A DNA stretch of 51,239 nt from NCBI GenBank assembly GCA_900319245.1, contig ONNQ01000021.1, positions 1-51,239 of the forward strand, given 5' to 3'. Shown here in pieces: positions 1-6,603 of the stretch (position 1 is its first letter; each line of letters begins with the position of its first letter). The notes under the pieces are model-generated. The model did not search any database and was not told the DNA's origin. It saw only the letters and a list, made by a program, of their open reading frames with translations. The stretch is from an uncultured Lachnospiraceae bacterium (lineage in GTDB: Bacteria > Bacillota > Clostridia > Lachnospirales > Lachnospiraceae). The position numbers and the translations under genes are program-made.

Positions 1-169
1 TTCATAAAGATCGTTCTTAAACGATTTGTCCCGATCTTCTTTTAGGAATATATTCAGGGTTGCATTTCTGTTAAGTTGTCATATATTCGATTGTTATGGG
101 ATTTCGGATGCCTGCCTGGCAGGCGATCCGTCGTGCTTCCGATCAGTGTTTCTCAGAAGCAACTCTGAT
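1..169 (-). other. probable leader of an rRNA operon lying off the left edge
   Basis: No convincing coding region is seen here. On the minus strand this is the transcribed stretch downstream of two tandem strong promoters (170-303). Close to the edge it contains a short stem (ATCGTT-TAAG-AACGAT), and the last minus-strand bases, TTTATGAA, could be the start of a 16S gene just outside the window. The rRNA assignment rests only on promoter strength and duplication and on this edge sequence. Confidence 0.4.
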
Positions 170-198
170 ATTATATATCAGTCAGCCGTGAATGTCAA
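170..198 (-). promoter_or_regulatory. consensus sigma-A promoter P2 reading off the left edge
   Basis: On the minus strand, TTGACA (198-193) is followed by a 17-nt spacer and TATAAT (175-170), a perfect match to the housekeeping consensus. The element preceding the -35 repeats that of the upstream promoter at 275-303. Perfect tandem promoters without an obvious ORF downstream are typical of rRNA operons. Confidence 0.75.
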
Positions 199-274
199 GC
201 ACTTTTTAAGATTTCTTCAAAGTTTTCAACTCGGTGTATCTCATCAAGTGGCCTCTCGTTCAGCGGCAAGAGAT

Positions 275-303
275 ATACTAGCACTTCTTTCATCTTGATG
301 CAA
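275..303 (-). promoter_or_regulatory. tandem promoter P1 upstream of P2
   Basis: On the minus strand, TTGCAT (303-298) is followed by a 17-nt spacer and TAGTAT (280-275). Plus-strand CAAGCACTTTTTAA occurs identically at 196-209 and 301-314, covering the start of each -35 and the A/T-rich sequence upstream of it, so the two promoters look like copies of one module. Confidence 0.6.
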
Positions 304-360
304 GCACTTTTTAAATTATTTTTACATAATTTCCATAATGCTTTGCTGGCGATCAAGTTT

Positions 361-406
361 TTCCGAAAGAAAAAGTTAATTTCACGGTAACCCGGAAATT
401 AACTTT
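361..406 (-). terminator. intrinsic terminator of the tRNA-Ser unit
   Basis: A perfect 11-bp inverted repeat (372-382 with 396-406) with a small inner GC stem is followed on the minus strand by a T-rich tail. It lies just downstream of the tRNA gene and upstream of the tandem promoters, so it separates the tRNA transcript from the one starting at P1/P2. Confidence 0.7.
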
Positions 407-434
407 AAGAGCTCCGTTTTACGGATCTCCAGAG

Positions 435-522
435 CGGAGAAAGAGGGATTTGAACCCTCGCGCCGGTTTCCCGACCTACACCCTTAGCAGGGGCGCCTCT
501 TCAGCCTCTTGAGTATTTCTCA
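435..522 (-). tRNA. tRNA-Ser (anticodon GCU)
   Basis: The minus strand folds as a class II tRNA. The anticodon loop CTGCTAA sits on a CCC/GGG stem, a long variable arm is formed by GGTCGGG-AA-ACCGGC, and the T arm GAGGG-TTCAAAT-CCCTC leads into the 3' acceptor TTTCTCC with discriminator G. The anticodon GCU reads AGC/AGU serine codons. CCA is not encoded. Oddity: the 5' acceptor strand is TGAGAAA, so position 1 (U) faces C72 and the first acceptor pair is mismatched, where related tRNAs have G1-C72. The gene has its own promoter (573-601) and terminator. Confidence 0.93.
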
Positions 523-572
523 TTTAAGCTTCAGTATATATTTGTTACGTCCTTTTTAAGAACGCAATCATG

Positions 573-601
573 ATTATACAGATTCTATTAACATTTGTCA
601 A
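573..601 (-). promoter_or_regulatory. perfect consensus promoter for tRNA-Ser
   Basis: On the minus strand, TTGACA (601-596), a 17-nt spacer and TATAAT (578-573). The predicted start near 566 gives a leader of about 45 nt before the tRNA 5' end at 522. Confidence 0.8.
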
Positions 602-642
602 TTACAAGATACAGGATTTTTGTATTGCAAAAGCACAATATA

Positions 643-676
643 TACCGGCCTTCTCACCCTGGAAAGAAGGCCGGTA
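643..676 (-). terminator. terminator downstream of the HIT gene
   Basis: A perfect 12-bp GC-rich stem (643-654 with 665-676) and a 10-nt loop, followed on the minus strand by a T-containing tail (TATATTGTGCTTTT). It lies about 50 nt past the HIT stop codon. A shorter palindrome, GTAAAGC-GCT-GCTTTAC, is present near 700-720. Confidence 0.65.
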
Positions 677-728
677 CAATGCTTACTACTATTATTATAG
701 TAAAGCGCTGCTTTACGCAGATCGCGGT

Positions 729-1139
729 TCAGCCTTTGATGCGGCCAAGAACTGCATCCAGCTCCTGATCGGAGGGATGGCCGGGCTTCCACAAAATGTT
801 CTGGCCATCACCCTTATAGCGCGGGATGATATGCATATGGAAATGATGGACCGTTTGTCCTGCTGTTTCTCCGTTGTTCTGAACCAGATTGAGGCCGTCC
901 GCATGCAGCTTCTCTTTGAGCATAGCAGCCACTGTCTGCGCCGTCTTCATTGCTTCCGCCGCTGTATCCGCAGGGATCTCAAACAGATTTGCATAGTGGT
1001 CTTTGGGAAGCACAAGCGCATGACCCTCCGTAGCCGGTCCGTTATCCAGGATCACTCTAAAGAGATCATTCTCATAAATGGTTCTGCTGGGGATCTCGCC
1101 ATTTGCGATCTTACAGAAAATACAGTTGTTATCTTTCAT
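729..1139 (-). CDS. HIT-family (histidine triad) nucleotide-binding hydrolase
   Basis: A 136-residue protein of normal HIT length. The C-terminal active-site motif HFHMHIIP (His99, His101, His103) is the histidine triad, and N-terminal Cys6/Cys9 resemble the zinc pair of bacterial HinT-type proteins. The family hydrolyses nucleoside 5'-phosphoramidates or related AMP conjugates through the middle histidine. The ATG at 1139 is chosen over the GTG one codon upstream because GGAGG sits 5 nt before it. It has its own extended -10 promoter and a terminator, so it is probably monocistronic despite following the pilus locus. The physiological substrate cannot be told from sequence. Confidence 0.93.
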   Translation of the reverse strand: MKDNNCIFCKIANGEIPSRTIYENDLFRVILDNGPATEGHALVLPKDHYANLFEIPADTAAEAMKTAQTVAAMLKEKLHADGLNLVQNNGETAGQTVHHFHMHIIPRYKGDGQNILWKPGHPSDQELDAVLGRIKG

Positions 1140-1187
1140 CACTACCTCCGTATTTCACACTTCGCAGATTCTATTTCATGCGTCTTG

Positions 1188-1196
1188 ATTATAACA
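1188..1196 (-). promoter_or_regulatory. extended -10 promoter of the HIT gene
   Basis: On the minus strand TG-T-TATAAT occupies 1196-1188, an extended -10. The expected -35 position (about 1211-1216) is a poor match and falls in the first unit of a 17-bp tandem repeat. Confidence 0.55.
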
Positions 1197-1209
1197 GGAC
1201 TAGTGCTGA

Positions 1210-1260
1210 ATTTCATCTAAATTCCGATTTCATCCATATTCCTATTTCATCTGTATTCAT
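1210..1260. repeat. three 17-bp imperfect tandem repeats
   Basis: Units begin at 1210, 1227 and 1244 with the shared core ATTTCATC followed by an AT-rich half (plus strand); a partial fourth unit follows at 1261. The array covers the last codons of the FHA gene and the region immediately upstream of the HIT -10. It may be an activator-binding array or a slippage product. Confidence 0.7.
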
Positions 1261-2686
1261 ATTCCATATTTCCAAAACGTACCTCGTCTCCCCTGTGCAC
1301 CGCTTTCTTTTCGTTAGGCATTAATCGCACTCCGTTGATCCAGGTCCCGTTCGTGCTGTCCAAATCCCGGATTTCGATGCTTCCGTCCTCCCCTTTGTAG
1401 ATTCTCGCATGAACGCGGCTGATGGAAGGGTCGCTGAGAATGATATCCGCGTAAGCCTGCGCCTTGCCAACTGTAACGGGGAGCGTTCGCAGGTCAATTC
1501 GATTCCCTCGCTCCTGCCCGTACAATCTGCCGGGCTGTTCCTGTTCACTGAGCTGCACTGTGTTGCCGTTCTCTTCATCCATTAACCTATATTCATTGAT
1601 ATCTGCACGGTTGTAGCGAGGAAGGTCTTCTTCATCGCTTTTTTCAAAGACAGGCGTTGCATTCTTTTCCTCCTCCTGCTTTCTGTTGCGTTCTTTCTTT
1701 AGATACAGGACCATTTCCACCGTGATCAATATGGCTGCCGTCGCCAGGAGAATCGCCCCCGCTATACAAAGCCGTCTCTCTCTGTGGGAAATATATAGAA
1801 GAAACTGTGCTGCCACCAGCCCGCCGGCGCCACACATGGCGATCAAAATGAGAAGAACTCTGATTATGATCTGTGTTTTGACAGAGAAGAGCTTGTGATC
1901 CTTTTCTTCTCCACCAGAATTGTCCTTCACCAAATCCTGGTGATCCATGTTTGCTGCCCGGCGCTTTCTCTTTTTCGTGGCATTGACTATGTTCGCGGAT
2001 GGTTCTCTATCTAAATCTGTCTGTTCAACATCCATGTCCGAATCTATGAAATCCGCAGGCTGGAATCTCCTATCACGCCTGGCCTTTTGGGGTGCGATCT
2101 GGCTTTCCTTATGCGTTTCTCCTCTGGCGAAAGCACCAGAGAAATCGGATGGCGCTTCTTTTTCAGCGGCTTCTTCGCGGATCGCTTCACGAAGCGCTTG
2201 CCAGTCACCTCTCGCAACAGAACTGAGTCGATAGGCAGCAGCCGCCGCGCTTTTATCTGTCCCATCGATAGAATCCGCCAAAAAACGGAACACTTCCGGC
2301 GTCCTGCTCTCCCCGGGATAGTACGTAAAGTGGTAGTCTCCTGTCTGCAAATCGTAGAAAATCTGCTGCTGTGACAAAACCAGGTGTTGTTCATCCAGAA
2401 GGTAGCGAGAGATCGATTCGGAGACCCGGTCCAGCTCGCGGATCATATGAAAGAATTCAGCGCCGGATATTTTTCTCCCCTCATAGAGGCTCTGCATACT
2501 TTGCCTGCCTGTAATGTCATAGTAGAGAAAGCGCTCTCCGTCAATATGGCGCAGGCCGCAGGCAAGAAGCCCCGGGATTCGGTTCATCTCCAGCATTCTA
2601 TACTGATAACTCTCTGTTTCCGCTTCCTCGGGGCAGGGAATGATCATATAACTTCGCATTGTATCTTTATAGTATGTAGCTTCCAT
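1247..2686 (-). CDS. DUF6382 / FHA-domain membrane protein at the end of the Tad locus
   Basis: 479 residues. The N-terminal 160 or so resemble DUF6382, followed by a charged linker, two membrane-spanning stretches near residues 270-330, a second charged linker and a C-terminal FHA domain. The FHA signature is clear (ILSDPSISRVHARI, DLDSTNGTWING, HRGDEVRFG), and FHA domains bind phosphothreonine peptides. In clostridial relatives such proteins accompany Tad pilus genes, here as the last gene of the locus behind tadE, so a role in Thr-phosphorylation control of the pilus machine is likely but inferred. No Ser/Thr kinase is in the window. The start has AAAGGAG about 10 nt upstream. Confidence 0.85.
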   Translation of the reverse strand: MEATYYKDTMRSYMIIPCPEEAETESYQYRMLEMNRIPGLLACGLRHIDGERFLYYDITGRQSMQSLYEGRKISGAEFFHMIRELDRVSESISRYLLDEQHLVLSQQQIFYDLQTGDYHFTYYPGESRTPEVFRFLADSIDGTDKSAAAAAYRLSSVARGDWQALREAIREEAAEKEAPSDFSGAFARGETHKESQIAPQKARRDRRFQPADFIDSDMDVEQTDLDREPSANIVNATKKRKRRAANMDHQDLVKDNSGGEEKDHKLFSVKTQIIIRVLLILIAMCGAGGLVAAQFLLYISHRERRLCIAGAILLATAAILITVEMVLYLKKERNRKQEEEKNATPVFEKSDEEDLPRYNRADINEYRLMDEENGNTVQLSEQEQPGRLYGQERGNRIDLRTLPVTVGKAQAYADIILSDPSISRVHARIYKGEDGSIEIRDLDSTNGTWINGVRLMPNEKKAVHRGDEVRFGNMEYEYR

Positions 2687-2763
2687 GAAACAGCCTCTCC
2701 TTTGTCAATATCAGCAATTCGCAAATGATCCCTGATTACACTGCAGGCCTCGTCGAACACTCC

Positions 2764-3225
2764 TTACTCTGTCTTTGACAGCGCCTGCCCGGCTATTGCC
2801 GTCACTCTTCGAAATCTGCGAAACGAGTATGGAGGATCCGTCTTGCGGGCTTTCATCGTAACCTTCAGCGCAAAGACTGCGTTTCCCGTGCCCGTAACCA
2901 GTGCCGGCGCAATCTCCCCGGTGCATTCCGCACAGATCTCACTTCCCGTGCTGCGTGAATAACGGCAGTCTCTCAACATGAAGTAACCGGAGGTGTCCGG
3001 CTCCATCGATGACGCTGATTTTCCCCTCAGAATACTCTGCCGGTAGGCCGCCGTATATAGGTCCTGTGTCATTCTGCATTTGTCGTAAAGAAAGAAAGCT
3101 GTGTAAAGAATCATGATCACCAGCGCAAAAACCGCCGGAAATATCATTGCCATTTCCAATGTCATATATCCGTTCAACCTTTTTTCTGTATTGCACGCAG
3201 CACATCCTTTTTGTTCTCCTTCCAT
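2764..3225 (-). CDS. TadE-like minor pilin / assembly protein
   Basis: 153 residues. Near residue 20 the sequence GYMTLEMAMIFPAVFALV resembles the TadE N-terminal signature (short basic leader, Glu five residues into a hydrophobic segment) and is followed by one membrane helix; the rest would lie outside the membrane. Paired cysteines occur in the leader and in the C-terminal part (CAEC). TadE-like pseudopilins are needed for Tad pilus assembly. The start has GGGAGG 7 nt upstream. It follows prepilin peptidase 1 with only a 27-codon ORF between. Confidence 0.8.
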   Translation of the reverse strand: MEGEQKGCAACNTEKRLNGYMTLEMAMIFPAVFALVIMILYTAFFLYDKCRMTQDLYTAAYRQSILRGKSASSMEPDTSGYFMLRDCRYSRSTGSEICAECTGEIAPALVTGTGNAVFALKVTMKARKTDPPYSFRRFRRVTAIAGQALSKTE

Positions 3226-3227
3226 GT

Positions 3228-3311
3228 TTAGCCTCCCTTTGCGGCGTTCCTGCGAAGCTCCTGATTCATAAATAAGCGCTGCGCCGGCTGCTTTTCATAA
3301 CCGTCTTTCAT
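3228..3311 (-). CDS. possible 27-codon coupling peptide between pilus genes
   Basis: An ATG overlaps the stop of the prepilin peptidase gene (ATGA) and opens a 27-codon frame ending in TAA two bases before the tadE start codon. The peptide is basic and has no hydrophobic segment. The frame fills the intergenic gap exactly and its last codons hold the tadE ribosome binding site, so it may act as a translational coupler. It has no strong ribosome binding site of its own and may be chance. Confidence 0.3.
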   Translation of the reverse strand: MKDGYEKQPAQRLFMNQELRRNAAKGG

Positions 3312-3757
3312 CCTGCCAATTCCCTAAGAAATATCATACTTGCGGATCCTGCAAGAAATGGAAGAAACGGAATACGCTCGTCCGCCTTTCCCCGCCTCGC
3401 TGCAATCAGGATCATCCCGGTCAGCGATACCAATACCAGTGCGCCTTCCAGAATGATCAAAATATAGCTGATGCCCGTCCATATTCCACCTGCCAGCAGG
3501 CAAATCCCATCTCCCTCTCCGATCTTTCCTTTTAAGACAAATGAAAGTAATAAGAGCAGTCCACCGGGCACCGCGCCGGTCCACAGCTGTTTGGGGTCGA
3601 TCGAAGTCGGCAGGCATACGTTTGTCACTACTGCGGCCGCAAAAAAGAAGACCGGGAGATAGATCGGAATCGTTCTGCTTCTGAGGTCCGAAACCGCCGC
3701 TGTCCACCAGAACACACACAATACCAAAAGCCGCCACTCATACTCGTCCATCTTCAT
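3308..3757 (-). CDS. A24-family prepilin peptidase 1 (TadV/CpaA-like)
   Basis: About 149 residues with several transmembrane segments. It has the two aspartate motifs of type IV prepilin peptidases: SDLRSRTIP after the first helix and GEGDG in the middle. These inner-membrane aspartyl proteases cleave the leader of Flp pilins and pseudopilins. The length fits the short TadV class without the N-methylation domain. An in-frame TTG at 3766 precedes the chosen ATG at 3757, and the ribosome binding site is weak for both. A second peptidase gene heads the locus (11193-11642), and the two have diverged strongly. Confidence 0.85.
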   Translation of the reverse strand: MKMDEYEWRLLVLCVFWWTAAVSDLRSRTIPIYLPVFFFAAAVVTNVCLPTSIDPKQLWTGAVPGGLLLLLSFVLKGKIGEGDGICLLAGGIWTGISYILIILEGALVLVSLTGMILIAARRGKADERIPFLPFLAGSASMIFLRELAG

Positions 3758-3803
3758 AGCTTCCAACCATTCTGCCCTTTCTATATGCCGCTTTCAGCGA
3801 ATT

Positions 3804-4757
3804 TTAGTGTCCTTTCCCGCATTTGGGACAAGGTCTGTAGTGCTCCTTGGCTGCTTTCTCCTGCATAGTCGACGTATGGCGGACAATCCCACTGCAGTTT
3901 CGATCCGAATGGTATCGGTTGCCTTCTTTGGTAATATAAACAATTCCTTTCCCGCCCGGTTTGCAGCACTCACAAGGGTAATACTTACTGTTATCCCCAC
4001 TGCGATACCTGGACACCTCCGACGCAGGCACCGCCCGAATCTGTGGATTGAGATAGATGCATCCGGGATCTGTGTGATATGCCTCCCCATATCGCGTCAC
4101 ATATACGTGACCGCTGTCTCCGCTTTCACCGCTCGCGGCATCCGCCCCACTACCTCCGTTCCAGCCTACCCAGGCGTGCCCGCTATAGCGCGCCTGCATA
4201 GAAAAATCCGGAAATGCGACAACTCTGACAAAGGGTCTTACGCGGCAGTTTACGACGATATCAACATGACTTCCGTCCGTCATGATCCGGGATTCCGCAA
4301 AGGAAAGACCGGCTCTTCCGCCAACAACCGGCGTATGGGTCCAGAAAGCATCTCCCAGATAGGATGTGACCTTGTTTCTGACATACGTTTCCGACAGGAT
4401 CAGCGAAGCGGCCCCGCTTCCTTCGCTCGAAACTGACTCGGTGCTTTCTCCCTCTCCTGTTCCCCGCGAGATTCCAAACTTCGTATAATAGGCCGCCTCA
4501 CACACCTTCTCACCGGCTTGCTGCAGTGCCGCCTGCAGGCCGCTCTGCAGTCTGACTGCCTCGAATACGAAGAGCAGGTTCATCATAAAGAAGATAAAGA
4601 GAGGCACTGCGATCGCCGCTTCTAATGAAAAGCTTCCCTGCAAAGAATATTTCCCGGCACAAGGAGACGGGAGAGATGCTCTCGCCGCATTTTCAGACGC
4701 CCGGAGAGGCTTGTTGTTGTTTAAATCTGTCTGAGAACAGCGCAGCGGCAAGAACAT
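3804..4757 (-). CDS. TadE-like surface protein with duplicated Cys/His (putative zinc) module
   Basis: 317 residues from the ATG at 4757, which has AAAGGAGG upstream; the longer frame to 4826 lacks this. A leader ending in GSFSLEAAIAVPLFIFF matches the TadE/pseudopilin type (Glu five residues into the hydrophobic helix). The last 90 residues contain two copies of a module: VYVTRYGEAYHTDPGC ending in PCECC, and VYITKEGNRYHSDRNC ending in PCPKC. Each copy has His, Cys and a Cys-x-x-Cys, as in small zinc-binding modules at the ends of many Firmicute secreted proteins. Metal binding is inferred. It would sit on the outer face as a minor pilin or adhesin-like subunit. Confidence 0.75.
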   Translation of the reverse strand: MFLPLRCSQTDLNNNKPLRASENAARASLPSPCAGKYSLQGSFSLEAAIAVPLFIFFMMNLLFVFEAVRLQSGLQAALQQAGEKVCEAAYYTKFGISRGTGEGESTESVSSEGSGAASLILSETYVRNKVTSYLGDAFWTHTPVVGGRAGLSFAESRIMTDGSHVDIVVNCRVRPFVRVVAFPDFSMQARYSGHAWVGWNGGSGADAASGESGDSGHVYVTRYGEAYHTDPGCIYLNPQIRAVPASEVSRYRSGDNSKYYPCECCKPGGKGIVYITKEGNRYHSDRNCSGIVRHTSTMQEKAAKEHYRPCPKCGKGH

Positions 4758-4861
4758 CTCTCCCGCCTCCTTTCTTTTTAGGCTGGGAACGCCCCATGCC
4801 AATGCCAGACTGCCGGACAATAGCACAGCGGATCGCCTCTGTGCGCCAACCTTTATGCCCG

Positions 4862-6376
4862 TCAGTTGTACCCGCTTGCTCCATCAAATGTAAATGTCTT
4901 TCCGCATGCCGCCGCTTCTGCATGCATACGGAATTCGTCCAAACATAGATCCATTCTGAACCCACTATTCCCGGTGATCTTGCGAATGTCCATTTCCATA
5001 ACGTCCATGGTCCTCTGTGTTTTGACTGTACGTCCCTCTAAGAGGAGAAGCCCCTGCAGATACTCCCTATAAGTGAGGCCCTCTCCGCTGTCTCTGTCCC
5101 GGATCGCACTAAGCGGCGTCAGCAGTTCATAGAGCTGCGTCTGCCAACTCTCGCTTGTCTTCTGTACCGGGACTCTTCCGCCGGACATAAGGGTTCTCAC
5201 ATCTTGTACACTTTCCAGATAACTCCATGTGAGCGCCAGTGTTTTGGCAATTGCATCTTCCAGTTCCGGATTCAGAATAAGCAGCGAAGCGACGGCTGCC
5301 ACCAAATGAACCTGCGCCATCCGCGCTTCATCGGCAAACAGGTACGCACAGTTAGAAGCCTCCCGGATTAACAGAAGCCTCGCTGCTATATCCTCAAGAT
5401 TTAGCCGGTCTGACCCTTTCCCGCACAGAATATATTCTGTTTGAAAACGAAGCTGTCCATCCTCTGACGGATTGGTATAATCCCCCATTTTTTCGAATAT
5501 ATATCTGTTGAACAGGATCTCGTCCGCCTCCGGATATGTGTGCGAATTGTCCGCCATCATGCCTGATCCCAGATGGACGCCTCTGTGGGACAAAACACTA
5601 TCTAATAGCACGCTTTGGTTTGAAATCTGGTCTGTCGATCCAAATACCTGCCACAGGATTGGCAGCAGCTGGAAAGAATCCATCTGGCTGACCATATCTT
5701 CCGCCTCCGACGGATCTCCAGTGGCAGCCTCCCGTTCCTCTTTCGTGACATTTTCTCCGTTCTCCTCTTTCTGCCGGTTCTCTTCTTGCCGCGCTTCTCT
5801 TTCTTCGCGCAGTGCCTCTTTGAGTTCCTCCCGGCTCTTGTGTGTTTCTTCCTTCCATTCTCTTCCGCTGATTTCCAGCCCCCGCCACTGATCCGCTGTG
5901 ACCAGAAAACTGGAAATAACCGCGCCGGCAGGATCGGCAGACATATATGCATAGACCTGCTCCCGCACTGCGCGCCCTGCATTGTCGCAGGCGTACCGTC
6001 CCTCCGTGACGTTCACATCACTGATCTGCATAGATGTCCAATCCTTGACGCCCCCCAATGGCAGAGCTGCCTTTCTCACACAGTTCTTTTCCATATATCC
6101 CCGCAGATGCTGCTCAAAGATCTCGTTCCCGCCACCGGGTCCTCCGTACGAGGTATCCGTCATAAATAAGTCATACCGATTGTGCAGCTCACTGTGAAAT
6201 TCAGCCAATGCGGCATTCTGCGCAATATGACACACGCTGTCCATCTGCATGCGCGCGGCGCCAAGCGCCGCGCCGCGCATGAGTACCAGATACAGCGACA
6301 GGAGCGCCGCCAGGGACATCGCCAGGTATATGGTTATGGAGCCTTCCGGCTCCCAGCCGCCGTTTTCCTTTAACAC
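4862..6376 (-). CDS. DUF5702-type Tad-associated membrane protein
   Basis: 504 residues beginning with a TadE-like hydrophobic segment (GSITIYLAMSLAALLSLYLVLM), then a large extracellular part with a very charged Glu/Arg/Lys-rich stretch around residues 165-220 that is probably coiled coil. It resembles DUF5702 proteins, which recur in clostridial Tad loci; no biochemical function is known to me. The GTG start overlaps the stop of the Flp pilin gene, and its ribosome binding site is poor, suggesting translational coupling. Confidence 0.75.
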   Translation of the reverse strand: MLKENGGWEPEGSITIYLAMSLAALLSLYLVLMRGAALGAARMQMDSVCHIAQNAALAEFHSELHNRYDLFMTDTSYGGPGGGNEIFEQHLRGYMEKNCVRKAALPLGGVKDWTSMQISDVNVTEGRYACDNAGRAVREQVYAYMSADPAGAVISSFLVTADQWRGLEISGREWKEETHKSREELKEALREEREARQEENRQKEENGENVTKEEREAATGDPSEAEDMVSQMDSFQLLPILWQVFGSTDQISNQSVLLDSVLSHRGVHLGSGMMADNSHTYPEADEILFNRYIFEKMGDYTNPSEDGQLRFQTEYILCGKGSDRLNLEDIAARLLLIREASNCAYLFADEARMAQVHLVAAVASLLILNPELEDAIAKTLALTWSYLESVQDVRTLMSGGRVPVQKTSESWQTQLYELLTPLSAIRDRDSGEGLTYREYLQGLLLLEGRTVKTQRTMDVMEMDIRKITGNSGFRMDLCLDEFRMHAEAAACGKTFTFDGASGYN

Positions 6377-6567
6377 TTCTTTATAAGGGCTGTGGAGATA
6401 ATGGAGTTGCTGTCACTGCTGATCTTTTGAAATACTTTTTTCACCAGGTCGTTGAGCTGTTTCTTGAAAATGATCACCAATCCAATCAAAACGACGATGA
6501 TCAGAATGATCTCCACCGTTCCCATGCCTGCCTCGTCTCTCCAGAATTCTCTCGCTGTTTGTCTCAT
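6370..6567 (-). CDS. flp: Flp-type IVb pilin (major pilin)
   Basis: 65 residues from the ATG at 6567, which has AAAGGAG 5 nt upstream; the frame extends to 6603 but without that site. A short leader with DEAGMG is followed by TVEIILIIVVLIGLVIIFK, so prepilin peptidase would cleave after Gly with Glu near position 5 of the mature chain, as in Flp pilins. The mature pilin would be about 50 residues with a hydrophilic tail. It lies between tadC and the DUF5702 gene. Confidence 0.9.
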   Translation of the reverse strand: MRQTAREFWRDEAGMGTVEIILIIVVLIGLVIIFKKQLNDLVKKVFQKISSDSNSIISTALIKKC

Positions 6568-6603
6568 TTCTTCTCCTTTCTGTTGGTCCTTCCAAACGTC
6601 CAT

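Noticed and set aside
26-298. 90-codon plus-strand frame at the left end
   Set aside because: It has no good start signal and lies across the tandem minus-strand promoters; composition is not gene-like.
570-1220. 216-codon plus-strand frame
   Set aside because: It is antisense to the HIT gene and runs through its terminator hairpin; no recognisable protein.
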